Shown here in pieces: positions 11,126 through 23,400 of a DNA stretch of 64,000 bases. The notes beneath the pieces are model-generated. The model had not been told where the DNA came from, made no database searches, and saw only the letters and a list, made by a program, of their open reading frames with translations. The DNA lies in contig NW_024882187.1 of the NCBI RefSeq assembly GCF_019059575.1, forward strand, positions 186,001 to 250,000, in the 5' to 3' direction. Numbering within the stretch: the stretch's first letter is position 1; each line of letters starts with the position of its first letter. Source of the DNA: Amphibalanus amphitrite (lineage: Eukaryota; Arthropoda; Thecostraca; Balanomorpha; Balanidae). The translations under genes were made by a program, and so were the position numbers.

Positions 11126-12049
11126 ATGATAAACGAATTTAAGCATCTGATACTAAAGAAGACTGATCTTGAACGTGATCTTGGTATCATCATTTCAAAG
11201 GACCTGAAGGCCACTGCTCACTGTGACGCAGCAGCTAAGAAAGCCATGGTAGCGCTGAGATTACTCAAGATGACTTCCAGTCGTCTCACCACTGAAAACT
11301 TCAAGGCTCTCTACACTACTTACGTTCGACCATTCATGGACTACTGTTTGCCAACAGTGGGACCCCATATGGCCCAGGATATACTGAAGTTGGAGAAGAT
11401 TCAGAGGAGAGCAACCAAACTCGTTCGAGAAATCAGAAATCTTTCTTATGAGGACAGGCTAAGGAAGCTGGACCTGATGAGCATGAAGGACAGGGCTGCT
11501 CGTGGTGACCTGTTGCTCAATGTTGTCGTGCACAATCTACAGGAACCAGAAGGATTGTCGTTCTCTGAGAAGGCTGAACAGGACAGTAGCAGATTCAAGG
11601 AAATAATAAAGGAGGGTCTGAAGCTCATGGTGGAGACTACAAAAACATTCAGAGTCGGCAAACCGACTGATGGCAAGCCGAGACTCTTGATAGTCACACT
11701 TGCCAACATGAATGATAAGCTCGAGATCCTGAAATCTGCTGCTTCACTGAGAGACTCCGCCTGGAGTAATATCTTCATCTCGCCTGATCTCACCTGGAAG
11801 GAGAGGGAAAAGGGAAGACAGCTGCGGAATGAACTGGCAAGGAGGAAGGCCTCGGGAGAGGAGCACATCTGGATCAGACATGGTAGGATTGTTCCTATCC
11901 CACATGAAAAGAGACGAACAGAAAGAACCCAGGCAGATCAGCCCCCCACTCTGGGAAATGAAAGTCGTGGGAATCTGGCAAGACGAGATGAAGACAGACC
12001 TGTCCAGCAGAGTTCTGGACAACCCTCTTCGATCTCCCATCACAAATGA
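11126..12049 (+). pseudogene. Chimeric open frame: LINE-A RT C-terminus fused to LINE-B ORF1 C-terminus
   Basis: The 307-codon frame has two unrelated halves. Residues 1 to about 128 (motifs DLGIIIS, YVRPFMDYC, LEKIQRRATKLV, RAARGDL) are the C-terminal region of a CR1/L2-like ORF2 (LINE-A). From about residue 135 (SFSEKAEQD, then GKPTDGKPRLL, IFISPDLTWKERE, IRHGRIVP) the sequence is the RNA-binding C-terminal part of a CR1/L2-type ORF1 (LINE-B). LINE-B is 5'-truncated and inserted into LINE-A near 11510. The remainder of LINE-A resumes at 15026. The frame stops at TGA 12047-12049, just before LINE-B ORF2. The in-frame fusion looks accidental. Confidence 0.85.
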
Positions 12050-12058
12050 CTAGATGAA

Positions 12059-14929
12059 ATGGAGAGAAGTGGTCGAAGGAAACTAACAATTCTGTACACA
12101 AACATTGACCAATACTTAAACAAGAGGGAGGACCTGGCCATGTTCATTTCAAACAACGAGCCTGATCTGATACTTTTGTGTGAGGTCATCCCAAAAGCCC
12201 AGAGCCATCCAATGCAACCTGCAACCATGGCCCTTCCAAACTATACCATGTTCCTGAACTTTGACCCTGTCAAGGATAAACTGGGACAGGGGGGCGCACG
12301 AGGCATCTGCATATTTGTCAGTGCAAAGTGGCAGGCTACAGAGGTGTCTTTCCCAGCCTGCTCTTATGAAGAACAGCTGTGGGTCAAGCTACCTTTGCTA
12401 GGTGCTGACCAGCTGCTCATAGGATGTCTGTACAGAAGCCCATCCAGTGACGGAAACACCTCAACTGACAACCTAATATCTCTGCTGAAAACTGTTGTTT
12501 CCCAAAAGTTCTCCCACATAGTGATTGCGGGTGATGTGAATATGCCCCAGATCGACTGGAACGATCACTTCTCCCACGCTCCTGATGGTCACTACACCAA
12601 AAGGTTTGTTGAGGGCGTACAGGAATGCGGCCTCACCCAGCACGTAACCAAAGCCACAAGATACCGTGCTGGCGAGAGACCAAGCAGCCTGGATATCATC
12701 CTCTCCAACGAAGAAGGCCTGGTGACCAACCTTGCTTATCACCCACCTATTGGCAACAGTGACCACATGTTACTACAATTTGAGGTGTGCTGCTACATGC
12801 AGCCTGAGGTAGTGAAGGAGGGACGACTCAACTTTAACAAGGGCAACTATCTACGGCTTAACAACCTGATCAGACGGAGACAGTGGCGTGATGAAATGCA
12901 TATGGATATGCAAGAACGCTACGACACCTTCAAGACCGAGTTAGCCCACCTGGTGAACGCATGCGTCCCCAAAGCGTGTCCAAGGAAAAACAGAAGCATC
13001 TACATAAACAGGGAAGCCTTGAGGCTAAAGAACAGGAAAAAGAAGCTCTGGGCCGCTTACACTCGAGAAATGGACGACATCAGTCATGCAAGGTACGTTC
13101 GCTGCAAAAACGACCTCAGGCGACTCACCCGAAACCTGCGCAAAGACTTCGAAAGGAGACTGGCCTCCAACCTGAAAGAAAATCCCAAGGGTTTTTGGCG
13201 ATACGCTGGCTCCAGGATGAAGACTACAAGCGGAGTTGAGAACTTACGCTCTGCGGACGGCACCCTAACTACGAACGACTGCGAGAAAGCGACGACACTG
13301 AACGACTTTTTTAATTCAGTCTGCGTCATGGAACCCCCCGGAGAAATCCCGGAGCCGAACAACACCTACCACGGTCCAGCTGTCACTGACATCGATCTCA
13401 CTGTGGAACTCGTGGGAAAGAAGATGGCTGCCCTACGACCTTTTTCCGCCGCGGGCCCAGATGGAGTGCACCCACGGATCATCAAGGAAACAGCCGACTC
13501 GTTAGCAAGCACGCTTACCTCCATCTACCGATCGTCATTGGACACGGGGACCCTGCCGCAGGACTGGAAACTGGCAGATGTGGTTCCAATCTACAAGAAA
13601 GGAAGTAAAGATGAACCAGGGAACTACAGGCCAGTCAGTTTGACGTCTGTTCCGTGCAAGCTCTTGGAGTCGATCATCCGCGACCGGCTTATGGCACACC
13701 TTAAGTCAGAGAACCTGATCAATGACGCCCAACACGGATTCCGTCCAGGGAGGTCCTGCTCTACTCAGCTGTTGCTAACGATAGAGGATTGGAGCAGCAT
13801 GATTGAGGGCAACCGACCTGTCGACGTCATATACCTAGACCTGGCCAAGGCGTTCAACACAGTCCCACCTAGACGACTGCTGAGGAAAGTTGAAGCTCAC
13901 GGCATCGGAGGCAAGATTCTGAGATGGATCGGTGCATTCTTGGAAGGACGGAAGCAGCGAGTCACTGTTGGGAGCAGCAAGTCAGACTGGGCTCCTGTAC
14001 CAAGCGGTGTTCCACAGGGTTCAGTCCTGGCTCCACTGCTCTTCACGTTGTACGTGAACGACCTGCCGGAGCCGCTAAGCTGCGGGATAAAGATATTCGC
14101 CGACGACAGCAAACTCTATCGACCTATCTGCTCTCCGTCCGACTCGGCATCCCTGCAGGAGGACCTGGACGCGGCACTTCACTGGGCAGACAGGTGGCAG
14201 CTGGCATTCAACCCTGGAAAGTGCAAGGTGCTCCACATCGGCGGAGGCAACCAGCACCACACATACCGGATGGGGGGAACTACAGTCGCGGAGTCGGATG
14301 TCGAGAGAGACCTTGGCGTCCTCATGGATACCCAGCTCAAATTCCGGAAGCAGGCTGCTGCGGCCGTAAGGAAGGCAACACAAGTGATGGCAGTGATTCG
14401 TCGGTCCTTCCACCTTCTTGACAAATCAACCCTCCCCCTGCTCCTCAAGGCCCTTGTCCGACCCCACCTTGAGTACGGGAACCTAGTGTGGGGTCCCTTC
14501 AACCGGGCGGACCAGCGGCTGGTAGAGCGGGTGCAGAGGCGGGCGACCAAGCTGGTTCCCGATCTTCGACACCTCCCGTATCGAGAGCGTCTGAAAGTGC
14601 TGCAGCTACCAACGCTGTACTACAGACGGAGGCGTGGAGATATGATCGCGGTTTATCAGCTGCTCCGCGGTGGACTGGACATGGACCCTCGCAACTTCTT
14701 CGAGATGGCAGCCGACAGAACTCCTGCTACAAGAGGACACCAATGGAGACTAGCCAAGCCGCGAGCGGTCTCCAGGATTCGGCGCAACGCGTTCTCCATC
14801 CGGGTCATCAACGACTGGAACAGCCTACCGTCAGTGGTCGTCGCATCCGACACCCTGAACCAATTCAAAAACCGGCTTGACGCTCACTGGGCACACCATG
14901 CACACGACATCCCTCACGCAGATGAATAG
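12059..14929 (+). CDS. CR1/L2-like LINE ORF2: endonuclease-reverse transcriptase (intact)
   Basis: Uninterrupted 956-codon frame. Residues 1 to about 245 are an APE-type endonuclease, with a Glu in LLCEV, Tyr in CLYRSPS, Asp and Asn in GDVNMPQIDW, and the terminal SDH at about residue 233. Residues 480-760 are a reverse transcriptase with YRPVSLTS, HGFRPGRSC, YLDLAKAFN (the usual AFD is AFN here, but the first, metal-binding Asp is kept), PSGVPQGSVLAP and FADDSK at about 680. The C-terminal region contains a VQRRATKLV motif and FKNRLDAHW. It begins 9 bases after the ORF1 stop, as usual in this group. All catalytic residues I can see are present, so it may be a recently active copy, although its ORF1 is truncated. 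Confidence 0.93.
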   Translation: MERSGRRKLTILYTNIDQYLNKREDLAMFISNNEPDLILLCEVIPKAQSHPMQPATMALPNYTMFLNFDPVKDKLGQGGARGICIFVSAKWQATEVSFPACSYEEQLWVKLPLLGADQLLIGCLYRSPSSDGNTSTDNLISLLKTVVSQKFSHIVIAGDVNMPQIDWNDHFSHAPDGHYTKRFVEGVQECGLTQHVTKATRYRAGERPSSLDIILSNEEGLVTNLAYHPPIGNSDHMLLQFEVCCYMQPEVVKEGRLNFNKGNYLRLNNLIRRRQWRDEMHMDMQERYDTFKTELAHLVNACVPKACPRKNRSIYINREALRLKNRKKKLWAAYTREMDDISHARYVRCKNDLRRLTRNLRKDFERRLASNLKENPKGFWRYAGSRMKTTSGVENLRSADGTLTTNDCEKATTLNDFFNSVCVMEPPGEIPEPNNTYHGPAVTDIDLTVELVGKKMAALRPFSAAGPDGVHPRIIKETADSLASTLTSIYRSSLDTGTLPQDWKLADVVPIYKKGSKDEPGNYRPVSLTSVPCKLLESIIRDRLMAHLKSENLINDAQHGFRPGRSCSTQLLLTIEDWSSMIEGNRPVDVIYLDLAKAFNTVPPRRLLRKVEAHGIGGKILRWIGAFLEGRKQRVTVGSSKSDWAPVPSGVPQGSVLAPLLFTLYVNDLPEPLSCGIKIFADDSKLYRPICSPSDSASLQEDLDAALHWADRWQLAFNPGKCKVLHIGGGNQHHTYRMGGTTVAESDVERDLGVLMDTQLKFRKQAAAAVRKATQVMAVIRRSFHLLDKSTLPLLLKALVRPHLEYGNLVWGPFNRADQRLVERVQRRATKLVPDLRHLPYRERLKVLQLPTLYYRRRRGDMIAVYQLLRGGLDMDPRNFFEMAADRTPATRGHQWRLAKPRAVSRIRRNAFSIRVINDWNSLPSVVVASDTLNQFKNRLDAHWAHHAHDIPHADE

Positions 14930-15025
14930 TCAGACGCACGAGGAGCTCGACTAGAAAGGTTTCTAAAGGCCTAGTCTGGCCTATCCAAATTCTGTACTTC
15001 GTAAGTAAGTAAGTAAGTAAGTAAG
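14930..15025 (+). repeat. LINE-B 3' UTR ending in (AAGT)n
   Basis: A short tail after ORF2 ends in about six GTAA/AAGT units (15000-15025). Short microsatellite 3' ends are normal for CR1/L2 elements. The junction with LINE-A lies directly after it. Confidence 0.8.
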
Positions 15026-15285
15026 AAACCTACAAGATTCTTACCAACAAGTTAGATATCGACCCCACGAAGCTGTTCAAACTACAAGATAACACAAGGA
15101 CCAGGGGACACCACTTGAAGCTGGAGAAAAAGAGAGCAGCCCATCACTTCAGAGCCAAGTTTTTCTCGAATAGAGTCGTTACGCCTTGGAATGAGCTCCC
15201 TGATCATGTTGTTTCTGCGCCTTCTACAAATGCCTTCAAGAACAGACTCGACCGACACTGGGCTACCACCTGCCATTCCTAGTCA
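15026..15285 (+). pseudogene. LINE-A 3' remainder (ORF2 C-terminus)
   Basis: In one frame this reads ETYKILTNKLDIDP, then FRAKFFSNRVVTPWNELP and FKNRLDRHW before a stop at 15283. That is the normal end of a CR1/L2 ORF2 and continues LINE-A, which breaks off after RAARGDL near 11510. Further on, the LINE-A tail shows (AACCTT)4 at 15374-15398, a different 3' microsatellite from LINE-B. Confidence 0.85.
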
Positions 15286-15399
15286 TCAATCCTACATATG
15301 TCTACTGTTGATCCTTCTATGTACCATCCTACCGGACATGAGCACCAAATAGACCAAGTCTAACCTAGCTCATCAACCTTAACCTTAACCTTAACCTTA

Positions 15400-17315
15400 T
15401 CTTAATAACCACTCACCAGATTATATGCAAAATATGTTAAGCTCCCCGCGGTTTTCACGCAAACTCCATCCAACCCAACACCTCCACCACCGAATCGAAG
15501 AAATCGAGCGCCCCAAACGCCCCAAATCTCTCGCCCTGCGAACGGCTGTGAAATACATTCAAGGCCGATGCAATTGCTCGGATACTGCCTAGCTTCCAAA
15601 CATGCTGATTGACATCATTGCCCAAAAAATTAGTTTTGTTTATGTGTTTGAGCATTTCGACTACTGAAAAATAACAGAAAAAATTCAATCAAGAAAAATA
15701 GAAATGAAACTCTTTTTTTTAGCAGAAATTGCAGCATTATTTTACAACTGACGTCATTTATCTTTAAAAATATTTGGTCAAATATGGCGCAAGAAAAAAT
15801 TAAGCAGGCATGTTCTAAAATATCGTTTATGGTGTTCATGTTAGTGAGTGATGCAAATTATATCTATAAACTTAGTAAGATGAAGCTTGAAAATTACGAT
15901 TGAAGGAATATGTGATTATTACCTGATATCACAAAGTGGGAGATACAAAGTTTTTAATTTAAAAAAATACAAATTCAAGAAATATCAAATTACAACTCCC
16001 GAATAAGGAAGAACTTGCACTACTTTTACAGACTGCCGTTGATTAGCTGTCATATCCAGAGCAGATTTGTAAATATAGTTTTTGAACACCTATAATTCTA
16101 AGCATTGGAAATTTCAAAAGAGGCGCGTGCAAGGCGGTTATTTCTTATACGTATACGTATCTTGGCGGTTAAATAGTCTATTTCGTGTGATCAGTTATTT
16201 TATTGGTCTTATTGCTTTAAGGTAAGTTTTATTGTCATTCTTCGTATTGCTACTATCGTCTATCTGTGCCACATTACATGAACAGCTAAAGAAGATGAAG
16301 GAATTGATAGTAGGTACCTAAACAGACAGGGAAACAAGGCCAAGACTGAAGAACTTGAACTTGGTATTGGTTGAAAGTGAAGCCTGAAGGTACCTATTTA
16401 GGTAGGCAGGTACCTGAAGACATCTCATAACATTTTATTTCATACGAGGTACCTGAAACATTTCATACCTGAACAGATGAAATGTTTGTGTCACCGCTGT
16501 TAAGTTCTGCTCGGCTGCCTTGTTCAGTGGTAGGCGCGCGACCACCACTCTCCCCGATCGGCTAGGGCGGGGTTTCTGACCGCGTCCTGGACAGATGGCA
16601 CCACTTCCTTCAGCACAGGCACCCACGCGAGGCCTATGAGAAGGGCTGGCCTTCCCTCTTGGCTCTTACTGAGGCTGGCGCGTTTGTTGTTGAGATGCCA
16701 TGTGGGCACGGCAGATTCCCAATCAAGGAACCATGGTCTCAGCGAACAGTGTCTTGAGCTCCGGTCTTCGACACATCCAGAATGTCATGCTTCTCAAAGG
16801 TTGCCCGATCCCTATGTGTATGGCTATGCACTACCATATGTCCTCTGACGCAGCTGCGGCCATTGTGTGCCGCTCAATAGCACCTTTATAGCATCTGTGA
16901 GCTTATGCCTGCTCCTTCCCTGATCGATCGAGCCGGGCGCCGAGACGAGACATCTTGCTGCGTCTCACTCGGCCGTTAGGCCCGCTGGCCGGGCTCGGAG
17001 TCGATGAGACACCCCCTCAGCCATGCGTCACGTAGAGCCCGTGTGGGAGCAGCGTGACACGGCGTCCACCGCGAGCTTATTGTCTCTGTATTCGGGAACC
17101 CCTTCGTCGTGGACTGTATTGTCCGTTGGGCGCATAACGGCTCTGCTGCTGACGCATCCCAGAACTAACAAACAGCAGAACTCCACCGACCCACTGAAAA
17201 CGTGGCCCCACACCCGTCGCCTGCACTTAATAGTCAATACCCCTGAGCTGATCGACTCGGATCCGTTGTATAGGCATCAACAGATGTATTTATGTGTAGT
17301 CTTAGAATAATTTTG
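15400..17315. other. Unassigned sequence upstream of RAP1
   Basis: No gene is recognised. The first kilobase is AT-rich, and GTACCT words recur at 16310-16460. GC content rises from 16500 to 17240, where a promoter or non-coding first exon of RAP1 could lie, but I see no decisive signal. Confidence 0.4.
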
Positions 17316-17442
17316 ACAGCGCTGTGGATACTGACCCCCTGTGTCCCTCAGCGCTGTGGATACTGAGACTGACTGACCCCCTGTGTCCTTCAGCGCTGTG
17401 GATACTGAGTACTGACCCCCTGTGTCTCTCAGCTCTGCGGCG
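17316..17442 (+). repeat. Three-copy array of a splice acceptor 5' of the RAP1 start
   Basis: A unit of about 35-50 bp containing CCCCCTGTGTCC, TCAG and CGCTGTGGATACTGA is repeated three times. Each has a pyrimidine tract plus CAG, and the last CAG is only ten bases before the RAP1 ATG. The start-codon exon therefore probably has an upstream 5' UTR intron whose acceptor has been copied twice. Confidence 0.75.
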
Positions 17443-20400
17443 ATGGTGCCGCCCTCGCGGCTCTCGCAGCTGTTTGTGCGGCCGGACGATGCCGAGCCGA
17501 TGGAGTTCCACCTGCTGGCGGGCCTGCCGCGCCCGGAGCGCTGCCGGCTGCAGGCGCTGGTGGAGGACCACGGCGGCGCGCTGGTGGCCAACCCGGCGCG
17601 CTGTCCGCACGCAGTCACTCTGGGCGCCGGCACGCCGGGATCGCAGCCGCGGCCGGCCGTCTCCGACCGGCCCGACACCTTCAGCACCCAGTGAGTGAGA
17701 GGAGGGGCGGGAGGGGCCCTCAGCACCCAGTGAGTGAGAGGAGGGGTGGGAGGGGCCCTCAGCAGTCAGAGAGTTAGAGGAGGGACGGGAGGGGCCCTCA
17801 GCAGTCAGAGAGTTAGAGGGACGGGAGGGACCCTCAGCAGCTAGTGAGTGAGAGGAGGGGCGGGAGGGGCCCTCAGCACCCAGTGAGTTGGAGGAGGGAC
17901 GGGAGTGACCCTCAGCAGCCAGTGAGTGGAGCAGGGCCCTCAGCAGGCAGTGAGTTGGAGGAGGGGCCCTCAGCACCCAGTGAGTGGAGCAGGGACCTTC
18001 AGCAGCCAGTGAGTGAGAGGAGGGACTGTAGCCATGTACTTCTGCCGGTCACCGCTAGGCCCATGTACTTCTGCCGGTCGCCGCTAGATGCTGTGAACCA
18101 CGAGTTACAGTTTTGTTAATAGATGTCGCTTTTACCAGTCTCTAAATTGCTAAAGCCTTCGATTAAGTTGTGCGTCCCCCTTTTAACGTTCCGTTCGCTT
18201 AAACTGCTGTATTGTTTGGACAACTGCATTGGCTATGTGTATATTAAAAACCATATGTATTCGTTTATTACATTCGATGTTCTCGCCAACATGTGTGCAA
18301 TACTAGATAAGTAAGTTCGTATGTAAAATTATATATGTCTCGATTTTGTGGCGAAATACAAGAGATATCTGTATGTTACAGTGTTTCTACTGGCTACACC
18401 AGCCAGATTGGTGACCCCGCGTTCTACGCACCATGGGATCGCTATCCCCTCGTGTTCCCAGACACACCGACACTGGCCTGCACCCTGAGCTATCTCCTCC
18501 AGCTCTCTTTGTGTAGGAAGGAAGTGGCGGATGGTGTGTCTCCACGAGGATCCTTCTATTGTGCTGTGTGGAACTGGACAACGCCGACTACTACTGCTGC
18601 ACTACGGACCAGCTACTTCATCGGCTCATCTTACCGAACGGCTACCTCTGCAGCTGCACCGCAGCACCTGCCGATCGCCGGATCGCCGTCGCCGCCACCG
18701 ATCTTCCCGACCATTGCTCTCGGCAGCCATGGACCAGAAGACCCAGCCTGCCGGCGCCGGTGCAGCCGCCGGAGCCGGTGCAGCCGCCGCCGCCGCCACG
18801 CATGCCGCTGCTGCTGCTGCTGCCGCTGCCGCCCAACCGGACTACCTCCGCGTGGCGACCGCGCCACGCAGCCACGTCGCGCCGCCGCGCTTCTTCGAGG
18901 AGGACCCCGTGATCTGGCTCGTCCAGCTCGACCTCTTCTTCTCTCAGGCAGCTGTGGACGATGAGCTCAGCCGCTTCCGGATCGCCGCTACTCTCCTTCC
19001 TGGCCACCTCCTGCGCGACTTCACCGACATCCTCCGCAACCCTCCTCTAGACCGACCTTACAGCATCCTTTCCGACGCCATCCGTCAGCGGTTCGGCAAA
19101 TCAGTCGAACAGCGTCTTCGCTGCCTGCTCTCTGGCCAACAACTCGGCGACAGGCGTCCTTCCCAATTCCTTCGGCATCTCCTGGACCTTGCTGAAGCTG
19201 AAGGCTCACAAGATTCCCCGCTCATCCGCCAGATCTTCCTCAATGCTCTTCCGCCTCGGACTCAGCCCTTCCTCCAGTGCCTGCCGCCTGGGACGGACCT
19301 TGCGACCATCGCTAGCACTGCCGACCGACTCCTGGAGCTTCCGCAGCAGTCGGACGTCGCTGCACCTACCTCAGGCCTTCTCGCCGCGGTATCGACTTCT
19401 GCGTCTGCTGCAGCCTCACCTGCTGCTCCTGCAGGACCCTTCCACCTCCAAGACCTGATGAGCCAGCTGCTGACTGGTATCACGGCCCTCACAACATCAG
19501 TCGCCACACTGGTGGACGAGACGCGCCGCCGAGAGAGGTCTGCATCCCGTGCCCCCGGCCGCGCTCGCCACCGTCCACCACGCGACCTGTCTGCTGCTGC
19601 CCGGTCACCCAGCCCTGCAACCAACACGTCTACCGGCGCTGGTGCTTCCTTCTGCTGGTACCACCACAAGTTCGGTACCAACGCGCGCTCATGTCAGTCA
19701 CCGTGCTCGTGGTCTACAACCGCAACTCAGACCTCGGGAAACCAGCAGTAGGACAGGTGACACAGACGTCTGCACCTGCCCTGCTCAACCCTGACGTCCC
19801 TCCAGCAAGCGGCCTTCTGAGACTCAAGGACAACAACACTGGTATCACCTTCCTCATCGACACTGGAGCCGAGTACAGTGTTCTTCCAGCGACACCCACC
19901 GATCGTGCTCGCGGAACCAACGGACTGGATCTGCAAGCAGCCAACAACAGCAGCATCCAGACCTATGGTCAGCGCATGCTCACGCTTTCTCTCGGCCTCA
20001 GAAGAGATTTCAACTGGATCTTCATCATCGCGGACGTCTCCCATCCTCTCCTAGGAGCCGACTTCCTCTCCTCGTATGATCTCCTCGTCGACACCAAGAG
20101 AGGCCGTCTCATCGACCACCTAACTGAGTTGTCTTCACCTGCTTCCCACTCTTCAGTGCCATCCACCGGACTGACAGCCGTCGTCGGAACCGACAACCCA
20201 ACATTCCTTAACCTCCTTCGAGAATTCCCCAGCCTCACCCAGCCGTCACATCACCCGGAGCCACAGCACTCAGTCCGACATCACATCGAGACTACCGGCC
20301 CTCCGGTCTTCTGCCGCCCACGCCGTCTGGATCCAGCTCGACTCGCCACTGCCAAGGCAGAGTTCCAGCGCCTTCTCAGTCTCGGAGTCATCCGACCCAG

Positions 20401-23400
20401 CAGCAGTCGGTATGCATCACCGCTGCACATGGTGCCCAAGTCGTCTGGAGATTGGAGACCCTGTGGTGATTACCGTGCACTTAACCGCATCACAGTGCCT
20501 GACCGGTACCCACTACCACATCTTCACGACTTCACTGCCTGCCTCGCTGGGACATCGATCTACTCTCGGCTCGACCTCGTCAGGGCCTTCAACCAGATAC
20601 CGATGGCCCCAGAAGACATCGCCAAGACAGCGATCACAACGCCCTTCGGCGCCTTCGAGTTCCTCCGTATGCCGTACGGTCTCCGGAACTGCGCTCAGAC
20701 CTTCCAAAGGTTCATGGATCACATCCTCCGTGGCCTGGACTTCGCCTTCGTCTATGTAGACGACATCCTCATCGCCAGCAGCAGCATCTCGGAACATCTC
20801 ACACACCTCCGAGAGGTCTTCAGCCGTCTTTCCCGCAACGGTGTGCTCCTCAACCCATCGAAGTGCGCCTTCGGCATGGAAAGCATCTCCTACCTCGGCC
20901 ACCAGATCTCCAGCGGAGGCATCACTCCTCTCGATGATCGAGTCAGCGCGATCAAGAACTTCGACCGTCCAGAGTCAAAGAAGAGCCTCAAGAAGTTCCT
21001 GGGGATGATCAACTTCTACCACCGCTTCATCCCACACGCTGCTGCTCTTCTGGCACCTCTCCACGGCCTGACTGCCTCAGACGACCGAGCTGCTTCAGTC
21101 ACGTGGACCCCAGAGGCAGACGCCGCCTTCTCTGCAGCCAAAGCCGCCCTCGCTGACGTCACCCAGCTCGCTCATCCCGTCAAAGATGCAGCTCTGAGCC
21201 TCAGCACTGACGCCAGCAGCACAGCAGCCGGCGCCGTGCTCCACCAGCGAGTTGGTGGTTCTCTTCAGCCTCTCGCCTTCTTCTCGCGCAAGTTCACGCC
21301 CACCCAACGCCGCTACAGCACCTTTGGACGGGAATTACTCGCCATGTACCTCGCCGTGCGACATTTCCTGCCCTATCTGGAAGGATGCGACTTCGAGATC
21401 CTCACGGACCACAAGCCGCTCGTCTTTGCTCTCAAGGCCAACGGCAACGCCAACCATTCTCTCCGTGAACAACGTCACATGGACCTGATTCTGCAGCACA
21501 CCAGCAAGATCGGACATGTTCCTGGACACCTCAACCCGGTAGCTGACGCCATCTCACGGATCAGCTCAGTGTCTGCGCCAGCTTCTGCCGCAGCTACACC
21601 TTCACCCGGCCTTCTGAGCCTGGCCGACATCGCCCTACACCAAGCCAACGATCCTGACCTGCCGAAGCTGCAACAATCCTCATCTCTGATCATCCGTGAC
21701 TTCCCAGTCCCTGATCATCCGCATCTACGTCTCTGGTGCGACACCTCAACGGCCACACCTAGACCTGTAGTCCCAGCCAGACTCCGCCCTTCCATCATCA
21801 AGAGCTTCCACGACTTGTCTCATCCTGGCATCAACGCTACGTGTCATCTCATCTCATCGAGGTTCATCTGGCCCCACATCAACGCGGACATCCGTGCCTT
21901 CGTCCGGAGCTGCCAGCACTGCCAGCGTGCCAAGATCCAGCGCCACACGAAGCCACCCATGGGCAGCTTCCAGCCACCTGACTCTCGCTTCCTGCACATC
22001 CACATCGACCTTGTCGGACCACTTCCTCCGTCCCATGGCAACTCCTATCTCCTGACTGTCGTCGACCGCTTCACCCGATGGCCCGAGGCAATTCCTCTGC
22101 CCACCATGGACGCCGTCACGGTGGCTCGGCATCTCGTCAGCGGCTGGATCGCCCGCTTCGGAGTACCCGAACTCATCACCACCGACAGAGGATCCCAGTT
22201 CGAGTCCCGCCTCTGGACAGAAGTCTCCAAGCTTCTCGGCACCTCTCGGATCCGGACCTGCGCCTACCACCCAGAAGCAAACGGGATGGTAGAGCGCTTC
22301 CACCGCCAACTGAAGTCAGCTCTGCGGACCGATGACGACGCCGCCTCCTGGTCGGACCGACTTCCTCTGGTGCTACTCGGAGTGCGCACGGCCCTCAAGG
22401 AGGATCTCGGATGCACCGCTGCAGACCTAGTCTATGGTTGCAGTCTTCGACTTCCTGGTGACTTCCTCTCCCCCATGTCGTCGGACACTTCTTCTGATCC
22501 GGCTTCCCTAGCCTCTCGTCTCCGCGCTGCCATGTCGGAGCTCCGTCCAACTCCTCCTCGTCCTGGCTCCCGCCAAATCTTCATCTCTCAAGACATGCAA
22601 ACCTGCTCCCACATCTTCATCCGACGCGATTCGCATCGCTCTCCTTTCCAATACGTCTATGACGGTCCTTATCGTGTCCTATCCCGCGACCAGCACACCG
22701 TCACCATCGACCGTCTCGGGCGACGCGACACCGTCACCCTGGCTCGGTGTAAACCGGCCTTCACGGACAACATGCCTGCCGCAACGCCGCCTGCAGCACC
22801 GGACGTCCTGGTGAACGACACGCCTACTACAGCGACAGACAGCTCGGTGGACCGCCCGCCTGCTGCATCGCCTGCACCCAGCCGCTCAGGTGCCCCCGGC
22901 GGCTCTCACCCGGCTCGCCGCGTGCCGCCGGACCCGCCGCCTGCTTCGCCGCCCCCTCTCCGTCGTTCGTCGCGTCTTCGCCGCCAAACATCTTTTTATG
23001 GTGTTTAACTAGGGCGGGGGAGTGATGTAGCCATGTACTTCTGCCGGTCACCGCTAGGCCCATGTACTTCTGCCGGTCGCCGCTAGATGCTGTGAACCAC
23101 GAGTTACAGTTTTGTTAATAGATGTCGCTTTTACCAGTCTCTAAATTGCTAAAGCCTTCGATTAAGTTGTGCGTCCCCCTTTTAACGTTCCGTTCGCTTA
23201 AACTGCTGTATTGTTTGGACAACTGCATTGGCTATGTGTATATTAAAAACCATATGTATTCGTTTATTACATTCGATGTTCTCGCCAACATGTGTGCAAT
23301 ACTAGATAAGTAAGTTCGTATGTAAAATTATATATGTCTCGATTTTGTGGCGAAATACAAGAGATATCTGTATGTTACAGTGTTTCTACTGGCTACACCA

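Noticed and set aside
15374..15398. (AACCTT)n as telomeric repeat
   Set aside because: It has only four units and is not the TTAGG or TTAGGG type. It lies at the 3' end of LINE-A, where short microsatellites are normal.
18399..18407. LTR ending at GGCTACA (372 bp) with TGTAGCC/GGCTACA ends
   Set aside because: The next nine bases are shared by both LTRs, and only the longer end gives a matching GGAC duplication and a primer site one base away.
23009..23025. Envelope gene after gypsy pol
   Set aside because: Only 17 bases separate the pol stop from the 3' LTR, so no third gene exists.
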